Source of the DNA: Metopolophium dirhodum
Lineage: Eukaryota > Arthropoda > Insecta > Hemiptera > Aphididae
Direction of reading: 5' to 3'
NCBI RefSeq assembly: GCF_019925205.1
Contig: NC_083561.1
Span: 23,373,217-23,437,216, forward strand
DNA: 64,000 nt
Position 1 is the first letter of the stretch; every line of letters begins with the position of its first letter. A program made the translations under genes and the position numbers. The notes under the pieces were generated by a model, which worked only from the letters and a program-made list of their open reading frames with translations, did not search any database and was not told where the DNA came from. Shown here piece by piece: positions 34,043-49,000 of this stretch.

Positions 34043-37000
34043 TTTTAGGAAACCAAAAAAAAATTTTGAATACATTTAACTGTAGGAATACACATTACAA
34101 AGTACAAACTAAAATGCCCATATTCTTAAACAAAAAAAACCATTTAAAATATTGAGTTCATTAAAGATAAGGATTATTCAAGGGTACCCAATTGTCAATA
34201 TTTAAAAAATTTGGCTAGAGGTTAAATCATTAAAAAAAAAATTGAAGGAGGGTGTTGGCGCCCGCAGGAAAATGAACTTTAGGAAACCAAAGAAAATTTT
34301 TGAATACATTTATTTACAGAAGAAAAATACATTTCAAAGTTCAAACTAAAATGCCCAGAATCTTAAACAGAAAAAACTATTCAAAATATTTAGTTCATTA
34401 ATGATAAGGATTATTCAAGGGTACTCTATAGTCAATGTTTAAAATATTTGGCTAGAGGTTAAATCCTAAAAAAAAAAATGATGGAGGGTGTTGGCGCCCG
34501 CAGGCAAATGCATTTAAGGAAACCAAAAAAAAATGTCGAACAAATTTAACTGTATGATTACACATTACATAGTACAAACTAAAATGCCCAGAATCTAAAA
34601 CAGAAAAAACTATTCAAAATATTTAGTTCATTAATGATAAGGATTATTCAAGGGTACTCTATAGTCAATGTTTAAAATATTTGGCTAGAGGTTAAATCCT
34701 AAAAAAAAAAATGATGGAGGGTGTTGGCGCCCGCAGGCAAATGCATTTAAGGAAACCAAAAAAAAATTTTGATTACATTTAACTTTATGACTACACATTA
34801 CAAAGTACAAACTAAAATACCCAGAATCTTAAACAGAAAAAACTATTCAAAATATTTAGTTCATTAAAGAATGATTATTTATAGGGCACCAAGTTATCAA
34901 ATTTCAAGTCAATACAAAATATTCAACTAGTTACAGTACTAAAAAAAAAAATTGAAGGAGGGTGTTGGCGCCCGCAGGCAAATGCATTTTAGGAAACCAA
35001 AAAGAAATTTTGATTACATTTAACTTTATGACTACACATTACAAAGTACAAACTAAAATACCCAGAATCTTAAACAGAAAAAACTATTCAAAATATTTAG
35101 TTCATTAAAGAATGATTATTTATAGGGCACCAAGTTATCAAATTTCAAGTCAATACAAAATATTCAACTAGAGTTACATTACTAAAAAAAAAATTGAAGG
35201 AGGGTGTTGGCGCCCACAGGCGAATGCTTTTGAGGAAACCAAAAAAAAAATTTGAATAAATTTTACAGAAGAAAAATACATTTCAAAATTCAAACTAAAA
35301 TGCACAGAATATTAAACAGAAAAAAACTATTTAAAATATTTATTTCATTAAACAAGGATTATTCAAGAGGTACCAGATTGTCAATGTTTAAAATATTTGG
35401 CTAGAGGTTAAATCCTAAAAAAAAAAAATGAAGGAGGGTGTTGGCGCCCGCAGGCAAATGCATTTTAGGAAACCAAAAAAAAATTTTGAACAAATTTAAC
35501 TGTATGATTACACATTACATAGTACAAACTAAAATGCCCAGAATGTTAAAGAGAAAAAAATAATTAAAATATTTAGTTCATTAAAGAATGATTATTCATA
35601 GAGCACCAAGTTATCAAATTTCAAGTCAATACAAAATATTCAAAAAGAGTTACATAACTAAAAAAAAAAAATGAAGGAGGGTGTTGGCACCTGCAGGAAA
35701 CTGCCTTTTAGGAAACCAAAAAAAACTGTTCAAAAAATTTAACTGTATGATTACACATTACATAGTACAAACTAAAATGCCCAGAATCTGAAAGAGAAAA
35801 AACTATTCAAAATATTTAGTTCATTAAAGATAAGGATTATTCAAGGGTACCCGATTGTCAATGTTTAAAAAATTTGGCTAGAGGTTAAATCATAAAAAAA
35901 AAATTGAAGGAGGGTGTTGGCGACCGCAGGCAAATTCTTTTTAGGAAACCAAAAGAAAATTTTTAATAAATTTTTACTGTATGATTATACATCACAAAGT
36001 ACAAACTAAAATGCCCAGAATCTTAAAGAGAAAAAACTATTCAAAATATTTATTTCATTAAAGCATGATTATTCATAGGGCACCAAGTTATCAAATTTCA
36101 AGTGAATACAAAATATTCAACTAGAGTCACATTACAAAAAAAAAAAATTGAAGGAGGGTGTTGGCGCCCGCAGGAAAATGAACTTTAGGAAACCAAAGAA
36201 AATTTTTGAATACATTTTACAGAAGAAAAATACATTTCAAAGTTCAAACTAAAATGCCCAGAATCTTAAACAGAAAAAACTATTCAAAATATTTAGTTCA
36301 TTAATGATAAGGATTATTCAAGGGTACTCTATAGTAGTCAATGTCTAAAATATTTGGCTAGAGGTTAAATCCTAAAAAAAAAAATGATGGAGGGTGTTGG
36401 CGCCCGCAGGCAAATGCATTTAAGGAAACCAAAAAAAAATTTTGAATAAATTTAACTGTATGACTACACATTACAAAGTACAAACTAAAATACCCAGAAT
36501 CTTAAACAGAAAAATCTTTTCAAAATATTTAGTTCATTAAAGAATGATTATTTATAGGGCACCAAGTTATCAAATTTCAAGTCAATACAAAATATTCAAC
36601 TAGTTACAGTACTAAAAAAAAAAATTGAAGGAGGGTGTTGGCGCCCGCAGGCAAATGCATTTTAGGAAACCAAAAAGAAATTTTGATTACATTTAACTTT
36701 ATGACTACACATTACAAAGTACAAACTAAAATACCCAGAATCTTAAACAGAAAAAACTATTCAAAATATTTAGTTCATTAAAGAATGATTATTTATAGGG
36801 CACCAAGTTATCAAATTTCAAGTCAATACAAAATATTCAACTAGTTACAGTACTAAAAAAAAAAATTGAAGGAGGGTGTTGGCGCCCGCAGGCAAATGCA
36901 TTTTAGGAAACCAAAAAGAAATTTTGATTACATTTAACTTTATGACTACACATTACAAAGTACAAACTAAAATACCCAGAATCTTAAACAGAAAAAACTA

Positions 37001-40000
37001 TTCAAAATATTTAGTTCATTAAAGAATGATTATTTATAGGGCACCAAGTTATCAAATTTCAAGTCAATACAAAATATTCAACTAGAGTTACATTACTAAA
37101 AAAAAAATTGAAGGAGGGTGTTGGCGCCCACAGGCAAATGCTTTTGAGGAAACCAAAAAAAAAATTTGAATAAATTTTACAGAAGAAAAATACATTTCAA
37201 AATTCAAACTAAAATGCACAGAATATTAAACAGAAAAAAACTATTTAAAATATTTATTTCATTAAACAAGGATTATTCAAGAGGTACCAGATTGTCAATG
37301 TTTAAAATATTTGGCTAGAGGTTAAATCCTAAAAAAAAAAAATGAAGGAGGGTGTTGGCGCCCGCAGGCAAATGCATTTTAGGAAACCAAAAAAAAATTT
37401 TGAACAAATTTAACTGTATGATTACACATTACATAGTACAAACTAAAATGCCCAGAATGTTAAAGAGAAAAAAATAATTAAAATATTTAGTTCATTAAAG
37501 AATGATTATTCATAGAGCACCAAGTTATCAAATTTTAAGTGAATACAAAATGTTCAACTAGAGTTACATTACAAAAAAAAAAAAATTGAAGGAGGGTGAT
37601 GGCGCCCACAGGCAAATGCTTTTGAGGAAACCAAAAAAAAAATTTGAATAAATTTTACAGAAGAAAAATACATTTCAAAATTCAAACTAAAATGCACAGA
37701 ATATTAAACAGAAAAAAACTATTTAAAATATTTAGTTCATTAAAGAATGATTATTCATAGAGCATCAAGTTATCAAATTTCAAGTCAATACAAAATATTC
37801 AAAAAGAGTTTCAAGGGTAAACTAAAATGCCCAGAATCTAAAACAGAAAAAACTATTCAAAATATTTAGTTCATTAATGATAAGGATTATTCAAGGGTAC
37901 TCTATAGTCAATGTTTAAAATATTTGGCTAGAGGTTAAATCCTAAAAAAAAAAATGATGGAGGGTGTTGGCGCCCGCAGGCAAATGCATTTTACGAAACC
38001 AAAAAAAAATTTTGAATAAATTTAACTGTATGACTACACATTACAAAGTACAAACTAAAATACCCAGAATCTTAAACAGAAAAATCTTTTCAAAATATTT
38101 AGTTCATTAAAGAATGATTATTTATAGGGCACCGAGTTATCAAATTTCAAGTCAATACAAAATATTCAACTAGTTACACTACTAAAAAAAAAAATTGAAG
38201 GAGGGTGTTGGCGCCCGCAGGCAAATGCTTTTGAGGAAACCAAAAAAAAAAATTGAATAAATTTGACAGAAGAAAAATACATTTCAAAATTCAAACTAAA
38301 ATGTCCATATTCTTAAACAAAAAAAAACCATTTAAAATATTGAGTTCATTAAAGATAAGGATTATTCAAGGGTACCCAATTGTCAATGTTTAAAAAATTT
38401 GGCTAGAGGTTAAATCATTAAAAAAAAAATTGAAGGAGGGTGTTGGCGCCCGCAGGAAAATGAACTTTAGGAAACCAAAGAAAATTTTTGAATACATTTT
38501 ACAGAAGAAAAATACATTTCAAAGTTCAAACTAAAATGCCCAGAATCTTAAACAGAAAAAACTATTCAAAATATTTAGTTCATTAATGATAAGGATTATT
38601 CAAGGGTACTCTATAGTCAATGTTTAAAATATTTGGCTAGAGGTTAAATCCTAAAAAAAAAAATGATGGAGGGTGTTGGCGCCCGCAGGCAAATGCATTT
38701 AAGGAAACCAAAAAAAAATTTTGAATAAATTTAACTGTATGACTACACATTACAAAGTACAAACTAAAATACCCAGAATCTTAAACAGAAAAATCTTTTC
38801 AAAATATTTAGTTCATTAAAGAATGATTATTTATAGGGCACCAAGTTATCAAATTTCAAGTCAATACAAAATATTCAACTAGTTACAGTACTAAAAAAAA
38901 AAATTGAAGGAGGGTGTTGGCGCCCGCAGCAAATGCATTTTAGGAAACCAAAAAGAAATTTTGATTACATTTAACTTTATGACTACACATTACAAAGTAC
39001 AAACTAAAATACCCAGAATCTTAAACAGAAAAAACTATTCAAAATATTTAGTTCATTAAAGAATGATTATTTATAGGGCACCAAGTTATCAAATTTCAAG
39101 TCAATACAAAATATTCAACTAGAGTTACATTACTAAAAAAAAAATTGAAGGAGGGTGTTGGCGCCCACAGGCAAATGCTTTTGAGGAAACCAAAAAAAAA
39201 ATTTGAATAAATTTTACAGAAGAAAAATACATTTCAAAATTCAAACTAAAATGCACAGAATATTAAACAGAAAAAAACTATTTAAAATATTTATTTCATT
39301 AAACAAGGATTATTCAAGAGGTACCAGATTGTCAATGTTTAAAATATTTGGCTAGAGGTTAAATCCTAAAAAAAAAAATGAAAGAGGGTGTTGGCGCCCG
39401 CAGGCAAATGCATTTTAGAAAACCAAAAAAAAATTTTGAACAAATTTAACTGTATGATTACACATTACAAAGTACAAACTAAAATGCCCAGAATCTTAAA
39501 GAGAAAAAACTAATCAAAATATTTAGTTCATTAAAGAATGATTATTCATAGAGCATCAAGTTATCAAATTTCAAGTCAATACAAAATATTCAAAAAGAGT
39601 TACATAACTAAAAAAAAAAAATGAAGGAGGGTGTTGGCACCTGCAGGAAACTGCCTTTTAGGAAACCAAAAAAAACTGTTGAAAAAATTTAACTGTATGA
39701 TTACACATTACATAGTACAAACTAAAATGCCCAGAATCTGAAAGAGAAAAAACTATTCAAAATATTTAGTTCATTAAAGATAAGGATTATTCAAGGGTAC
39801 CCGATTGTCAATGTTTAAAAAATTTGGCTAGAGGTTAAATCATAAAAAAAAAATTGAAGGAGGGTGTTGGCGACCGCAGGCAAATTCTTTTTAGGAAACC
39901 AAAAGAAAATTTTTAATAAATTTTTACTGTATGATTATACATCACAAAGTACAAACTAAAATGCCCAGAATCTTAAAGAGAAAAAACTATTCAAAATATT

Positions 40001-43000
40001 TATTTCATTAAAGCATGATTATTCATAGGGCACCAAGTTATCAAATTTCAAGTGAATACAAAATATTCAACTAGAGTTACATTACAAAAAAAAAAAATTG
40101 AAGGAGGGTGTTCGCGCCCACAGGCAAATGCTTTTGAGGAAACCAAAAAAAAAATTTGAATAAATTTTACAGAAGAAAAATACATTTCAAAATTCAAACT
40201 AAAATGCACAGAATATTAAACAGAAAAAAACTATTTAAAATATTTATTTCATTAAACAAGGATTATTCAAGAGGTACCAGATTGTCAATGTTTAAAATAT
40301 TTGGCTAGAGGTTAAATCCTAAAAAAAAAAAATGAAGGAGGGTGTTGGCGCCCGCAGGCAAATGCATTTTAGGAAACCAAAAAAAAATTTTGAACAAATT
40401 TAACTGTATGATTACACATTACATAGTACAAACTAAAATGCCCAGAATGTTAAAGAGAAAAAAATAATTAAAATATTTAGTTCATTAAAGAATGATTATT
40501 CATAGAGCACCAAGTTATCAAATTTTAAGTGAATACAAAATGTTCAAAAAGAGTTACATAACTAAAAAAAAAAAATGAAGGAGGGTGTTGGCACCTGCAG
40601 GAAACTGCCTTTTAGGAAACCAAAAAAAACTGTTGAAAAAATTTAACTGTATGATTAGACATTACATAGTACAAACTAAAATGCCCAGAATCTGAAAGAG
40701 AAAAAACTATTCAAAATATTTAGTTCATTAAAGATAAGGATTATTCAAGGGTACCCGATTGTCAATGTTTAAAAAATTTGGCTAGAGGTTAAATCATAAA
40801 AAAAAAATTGAAGGAGGGTGTTGGCGACCGCAGGCAAATTCTTTTTAGGAAACCAAAAGAAAGTTTTTAATAAATTTTTACTGTATGATTATACATCACA
40901 AAGTACAAACTAAAATGCCCAGAATCTTAAAGAGAAAAAACTATTCAAAATATTTATTTCATTAAAGCATGATTATTCATAGGGCACCAAGTTATCAAAT
41001 TTCAAGTGAATACAAAATATTCAACTAGAGTTACATTACAAAAAAAAAAAAATTGAAGGAGGGTGATGGCGCCCACAGGCAAATGCTTTTGAGGAAACCA
41101 AAAAAAAAATTTGAATAAATTTTACAGAAGAAAAATACATTTCAAAATTCAAACTAAAATGCACAGAATATTAAACAGAAAAAAACTATTTAAAATATTT
41201 ATTTCATTAAACAAGGATTATTCAAGAGGTACCAGATTGTCAATGTTTAAAATATTTGGCTAGAGGTTAAATCCTAAAAAAAAAAAATGAAGGAGGGTGT
41301 TGGCGCCCGCAGGCAAATGCATTTTAGGAAACCAAAAAAAAATTTTGAACAAATTTAACTGTATGATTACACATTACATAGTACAAACTAAAATGCCCAG
41401 AATGTTAAAGAGAAAAAAATAATTAAAATATTTAGTTCATTAAAGAATGATTATTCATAGAGCACCAAGTTATCAAATTTTAAGTGAATACAAAATGTTC
41501 AAAAAGAGTTACATAACTAAAAAAAAAAAATGAAGGAGGGTGTTGGCACCTGCAGGAAACTGCCTTTTAGGAAACCAAAAAAAACTGTTGAAAAAATTTA
41601 ACTGTATGATTACACATTACATAGTACAAACTAAAATGCCCAGAATCTGAAAGAGAAAAAACTATTCAAAATATTTAGTTCATTAAAGATAAGGATTATT
41701 CAAGGGTACCCGATTGTCAATGTTTAAAAAATTTGGCTAGAGGTTAAATCATAAAAAAAAAATTGAAGGAGGGTGTTGGCGACCGCAGGCAAATTCTTTT
41801 TAGGAAACCAAAAGAAAATTTTTAATAAATTTTTACTGTATGATTATACATCACAAAGTACAAACTAAAATGCCCAGAATCTTAAAGAGAAAAAACTATT
41901 CAAAATATTTATTTCATTAAAGCATGATTATTCATAGGGCACCAAGTTATCAAATTTCAAGTGAATACAAAATATTCAACTAGAGTTACATTACAAAAAA
42001 AAAAAATTGAAGGAGGGTGTTCGCGCCCACAGGCAAATGCTTTTGAGGAAACCAAAAAAAAAATTTGAATAAATTTTACAGAAGAAAAATACATTTCAAA
42101 ATTCAAACTAAAATGCACAGAATATTAAACAGAAAAAAACTATTTAAAATATTTATTTCATTAAACAAGGATTATTCAAGAGGTACCAGATTGTCAATGT
42201 TTAAAATATTTGGCTAGAGGTTAAATCCTAAAAAAAAAAAATGAAGGAGGGTGTTGGCGCCCGCAGGCAAATGCATTTTAGGAAACCAAAAAAAAATTTT
42301 GAACAAATTTAACTGTATGATTACACATTACATAGTACAAACTAAAATGCCCAGAATGTTAAAGAGAAAAAAATAATTAAAATATTTAGTTCATTAAAGA
42401 ATGATTATTCATAGAGCACCAAGTTATCAAATTTTAAGTGAATACAAAATGTTCAAAAAGAGTTACATAACTAAAAAAAAAAAATGAAGGAGGGTGTTGG
42501 CACCTGCAGGAAACTGCCTTTTAGGAAACCAAAAAAAACTGTTGAAAAAATTTAACTGTATGATTAGACATTACATAGTACAAACTAAAATGCCCAGAAT
42601 CTGAAAGAGAAAAAACTATTCAAAATATTTAGTTCATTAAAGATAAGGATTATTCAAGGGTACCCGATTGTCAATGTTTAAAAAATTTGGCTAGAGGTTA
42701 AATCATAAAAAAAAAATTGAAGGAGGGTGTTGGCGACCGCAGGCAAATTCTTTTTAGGAAACCAAAAGAAAGTTTTTAATAAATTTTTACTGTATGATTA
42801 TACATCACAAAGTACAAACTAAAATGCCCAGAATCTTAAAGAGAAAAAACTATTCAAAATATTTATTTCATTAAAGCATGATTATTCATAGGGCACCAAG
42901 TTATCAAATTTCAAGTGAATACAAAATATTCAACTAGAGTTACATTACAAAAAAAAAAAAATTGAAGGAGGGTGATGGCGCCCACAGGCAAATGCTTTTG

Positions 43001-46000
43001 AGGAAACCAAAAAAAAAATTTGAATAAATTTTACAGAAGAAAAATACATTTCAAAATTCAAACTAAAATGCACAGAATATTAAACAGAAAAAAACTATTT
43101 AAAATATTTATTTCATTAAACAAGGATTATTCAAGAGGTACCAGATTGTCAATGTTTAAAATATTTGGCTAGAGGTTAAATCCTAAAAAAAAAAAATGAA
43201 GGAGGGTGTTGGCGCCCGCAGGCAAATGCATTTTAGGAAACCAAAAAAAAATTTTGAACAAATTTAACTGTATGATTACACATTACATAGTACAAACTAA
43301 AATGCCCAGAATGTTAAAGAGAAAAAAATAATTAAAATATTTAGTTCATTAAAGAATGATTATTCATAGAGCACCAAGTTATCAAATTTTAAGTGAATAC
43401 AAAATGTTCAAAAAGAGTTACATAACTAAAAAAAAAAAATGAAGGAGGGTGTTGGCACCTGCAGGAAACTGCCTTTTAGGAAACCAAAAAAAACTGTGGA
43501 AAAAATTTAACTGTATGATTACACATTACATAGTACAAACTAAAATGCCCAGAATCTGAAAGAGAAAAAACTATTCAAAATATTTAGTTCATTAAAGATA
43601 AGGATTATTCAAGGGTACCCGATTGTCAATGTTTAAAAAATTTGGCTAGAGGTTAAATCATAAAAAAAAAATTGAAGGAGGGTGTTGGCGACCGCAGGCA
43701 AATTCTTTTTAGGAAACCAAAAGAAAATTTTTAATAAATTTTTACTGTATGATTATACATCACAAAGTACAAACTAAAATGCCCAGAATCTTAAAGAGAA
43801 AAAACTATTCAAAATATTTATTTCATTAAAGCATGATTATTCATAAGGCACCAAGTTATCAAATTTCAAGTGAATACAAAATATTCAACTAGAGTTACAT
43901 TACAAAAAAAAAAAATTGAAGGAGGGTGTTCGCGCCCACAGGCAAATGCTTTTGAGGAAACCAAAAAAAAAATTTGAATAAATTTTACAGAAGAAAAATA
44001 CATTTCAAAATTCAAACTAAAATGCACAGAATATTAAACAGAAAAAAACTATTTAAAATATTTATTTCATTAAACAAGGATTATTCAAGAGGTACCAGAT
44101 TGTCAATGTTTAAAATATTTGGCTAGAGGTTAAATCCTAAAAAAAAAAAATGAAGGAGGGTGTTGGCGCCCGCAGGCAAATGCATTTTAGGAAACCAAAA
44201 AAAAATTTTGAACAAATTTAACTGTATGATTACACATTACATAGTACAAACTAAAATGCCCAGAATGTTAAAGAGAAAAAAATAATTAAAATATTTAGTT
44301 CATTAAAGAATGATTATTCATAGAGCACCAAGTTATCAAATTTTAAGTGAATACAAAATGTTCAAAAAGAGTTACATAACTAAAAAAAAAAAATGAAGGA
44401 GGGTGTTGGCACCTGCAGGAAACTGCCTTTTAGGAAACCAAAAAAAACTGTTGAAAAAATTTAACTGTATGATTAGACATTACATAGTACAAACTAAAAT
44501 GCCCAGAATCTGAAAGAGAAAAAACTATTCAAAATATTTAGTTCATTAAAGATAAGGATTATTCAAGGGTACCCGATTGTCAATGTTTAAAAAATTTGGC
44601 TAGAGGTTAAATCATAAAAAAAAAATTGAAGGAGGGTGTTGGCGACCGCAGGCAAATTCTTTTTAGGAAACCAAAAGAAAGTTTTTAATAAATTTTTACT
44701 GTATGATTATACATCACAAAGTACAAACTAAAATGCCCAGAATCTTAAAGAGAAAAAACTATTCAAAATATTTATTTCATTAAAGCATGATTATTCATAG
44801 GGCACCAAGTTATCAAATTTCAAGTGAATACAAAATATTCAACTAGAGTTACATTACAAAAAAAAAAAAATTGAAGGAGGGTGATGGCGCCCACAGGCAA
44901 ATGCTTTTGAGGAAACCAAAAAAAAAATTTGAATAAATTTTACAGAAGAAAAATACATTTCAAAATTCAAACTAAAATGCACAGAATATTAAACAGAAAA
45001 AAACTATTTAAAATATTTATTTCATTAAACAAGGATTATTCAAGAGGTACCAGATTGTCAATGTTTAAAATATTTGGCTAGAGGTTAAATCCTAAAAAAA
45101 AAAAATGAAGGAGGGTGTTGGCGCCCGCAGGCAAATGCATTTTAGGAAACCAAAAAAAAATTTTGAACAAATTTAACTGTATGATTACACATTACATAGT
45201 ACAAACTAAAATGCCCAGAATGTTAAAGAGAAAAAAATAATTAAAATATTTAGTTCATTAAAGAATGATTATTCATAGAGCACCAAGTTATCAAATTTTA
45301 AGTGAATACAAAATGTTCAAAAAGAGTTACATAACTAAAAAAAAAAAATGAAGGAGGGTGTTGGCACCTGCAGGAAACTGCCTTTTAGGAAACCAAAAAA
45401 AACTGTTGAAAAAATTTAACTGTATGATTACACATTACATAGTACAAACTAAAATGCCCAGAATCTGAAAGAGAAAAAACTATTCAAAATATTTAGTTCA
45501 TTAAAGATAAGGATTATTCAAGGGTACCCGATTGTCAATGTTTAAAAAATTTGGCTAGAGGTTAAATCATAAAAAAAAAATTGAAGGAGGGTGTTGGCGA
45601 CCGCAGGCAAATTCTTTTTAGGAAACCAAAAGAAAATTTTTAATAAATTTTTACTGTATGATTATACATCACAAAGTACAAACTAAAATGCCCAGAATCT
45701 TAAAGAGAAAAAACTATTCAAAATATTTATTTCATTAAAGCATGATTATTCATAGGGCACCAAGTTATCAAATTTCAAGTGAATACAAAATATTCAACTA
45801 GAGTTACATTACAAAAAAAAAAAATTGAAGGAGGGTGTTCGCGCCCACAGGCAAATGCTTTTGAGGAAACCAAAAAAAAAATTTGAATAAATTTTACAGA
45901 AGAAAAATACATTTCAAAATTCAAACTAAAATGCACAGAATATTAAACAGAAAAAAACTATTTAAAATATTTATTTCATTAAACAAGGATTATTCAAGAG

Positions 46001-49000
46001 GTACCAGATTGTCAATGTTTAAAATATTTGGCTAGAGGTTAAATCCTAAAAAAAAAAAATGAAGGAGGGTGTTGGCGCCCGCAGGCAAATGCATTTTAGG
46101 AAACCAAAAAAAAATTTTGAACAAATTTAACTGTATGATTACACATTACATAGTACAAACTAAAATGCCCAGAATGTTAAAGAGAAAAAAATAATTAAAA
46201 TATTTAGTTCATTAAAGAATGATTATTCATAGAGCACCAAGTTATCAAATTTTAAGTGAATACAAAATGTTCAAAAAGAGTTACATAACTAAAAAAAAAA
46301 AATGAAGGAGGGTGTTGGCACCTGCAGGAAACTGCCTTTTAGGAAACCAAAAAAAACTGTTGAAAAAATTTAACTGTATGATTAGACATTACATAGTACA
46401 AACTAAAATGCCCAGAATCTGAAAGAGAAAAAACTATTCAAAATATTTAGTTCATTAAAGATAAGGATTATTCAAGGGTACCCGATTGTCAATGTTTAAA
46501 AAATTTGGCTAGAGGTTAAATCATAAAAAAAAAATTGAAGGAGGGTGTTGGCGACCGCAGGCAAATTCTTTTTAGGAAACCAAAAGAAAGTTTTTAATAA
46601 ATTTTTACTGTATGATTATACATCACAAAGTACAAACTAAAATGCCCAGAATCTTAAAGAGAAAAAACTATTCAAAATATTTATTTCATTAAAGCATGAT
46701 TATTCATAGGGCACCAAGTTATCAAATTTCAAGTGAATACAAAATATTCAACTAGAGTTACATTACAAAAAAAAAAAAATTGAAGGAGGGTGATGGCGCC
46801 CACAGGCAAATGCTTTTGAGGAAACCAAAAAAAAAATTTGAATAAATTTTACAGAAGAAAAATACATTTCAAAATTCAAACTAAAATGCACAGAATATTA
46901 AACAGAAAAAAACTATTTAAAATATTTATTTCATTAAACAAGGATTATTCAAGAGGTACCAGATTGTCAATGTTTAAAATATTTGGCTAGAGGTTAAATC
47001 CTAAAAAAAAAAAATGAAGGAGGGTGTTGGCGCCCGCAGGCAAATGCATTTTAGGAAACCAAAAAAAAATTTTGAACAAATTTAACTGTATGATTACACA
47101 TTACATAGTACAAACTAAAATGCCCAGAATGTTAAAGAGAAAAAAATAATTAAAATATTTAGTTCATTAAAGAATGATTATTCATAGAGCACCAAGTTAT
47201 CAAATTTTAAGTGAATACAAAATGTTCAAAAAGAGTTACATAACTAAAAAAAAAAAATGAAGGAGGGTGTTGGCACCTGCAGGAAACTGCCTTTTAGGAA
47301 ACCAAAAAAAACTGTGGAAAAAATTTAACTGTATGATTACACATTACATAGTACAAACTAAAATGCCCAGAATCTGAAAGAGAAAAAACTATTCAAAATA
47401 TTTAGTTCATTAAAGATAAGGATTATTCAAGGGTACCCGATTGTCAATGTTTAAAAAATTTGGCTAGAGGTTAAATCATAAAAAAAAAATTGAAGGAGGG
47501 TGTTGGCGACCGCAGGCAAATTCTTTTTAGGAAACCAAAAGAAAATTTTTAATAAATTTTTACTGTATGATTATACATCACAAAGTACAAACTAAAATGC
47601 CCAGAATCTTAAAGAGAAAAAACTATTCAAAATATTTATTTCATTAAAGCATGATTATTCATAAGGCACCAAGTTATCAAATTTCAAGTGAATACAAAAT
47701 ATTCAACTAGAGTTACATTACAAAAAAAAAAAATTGAAGGAGGGTGTTCGCGCCCACAGGCAAATGCTTTTGAGGAAACCAAAAAAAAAATTTGAATAAA
47801 TTTTACAGAAGAAAAATACATTTCAAAATTCAAACTAAAATGCACAGAATATTAAACAGAAAAAAACTATTTAAAATATTTATTTCATTAAACAAGGATT
47901 ATTCAAGAGGTACCAGATTGTCAATGTTTAAAATATTTGGCTAGAGGTTAAATCCTAAAAAAAAAAAATGAAGGAGGGTGTTGGCGCCCGCAGGCAAATG
48001 CATTTTAGGAAACCAAAAAAAAATTTTGAACAAATTTAACTGTATGATTACACATTACATAGTACAAACTAAAATGCCCAGAATGTTAAAGAGAAAAAAA
48101 TAATTAAAATATTTAGTTCATTAAAGAATGATTATTCATAGAGCACCAAGTTATCAAATTTTAAGTGAATACAAAATGTTCAACTAGAGTTACATTACAA
48201 AAAAAAAAAAATTGAAGGAGGGTGATGGCGCCCACAGGCAAATGCTTTTGAGGAAACCAAAAAAAAAATTTGAATAAATTTTACAGAAGAAAAATACATT
48301 TCAAAATTCAAACTAAAATGCACAGAATATTAAACAGAAAAAAACTATTTAAAATATTTATTTCATTAAACAAGGATTATTTAAGAGGTACCAGATTGTC
48401 AATGTTTAAAATATTTGGCTAGATGTTAAATCCTAAAAATAAAAATGAAAGAGGGTGTTGGCGCCCGCAGTCAAATGCATTTTAGGAAACCAAAAAAAAA
48501 TTTTGAACAAATTTAACTGTATGATTACACATTACATAGTAGAAACTAAAATGCCCAGAATCTTAAAGAGAAAAAACTATTCAAAATATTTAGTTCATTA
48601 ATGATAAGGATTATTCAAGGGTACTCTATAGTCAATGTTTAAAATATTTGGCTATAGGTTAAATCCTAAAAAAAAAAATGATGGAGGGTGTTGGCGCCCG
48701 CAGGCAAATGCATTTTAGGACACCAAAAAAAAATTTTGAATAAATTTAACTGTATGATTATACATTACAAAGTACAAACTAACATGTCCAGAATCTTAAA
48801 CAGAAAGAACTATTCAAAATATTTATTTCATTAAAGCATGATTATTCATAGGGCACCAAGTTATCAAATTTCAAGTGAATACAAAATATTCAACTAGAGT
48901 TACATTACAAAAAAAAAAAATTGAAGGACGGTGTTCGCGCCCACAGGCAAATGCTTTTGAGGAAACCAAAAAAAAAAATTTGAATAAATTTTACAGAAGA

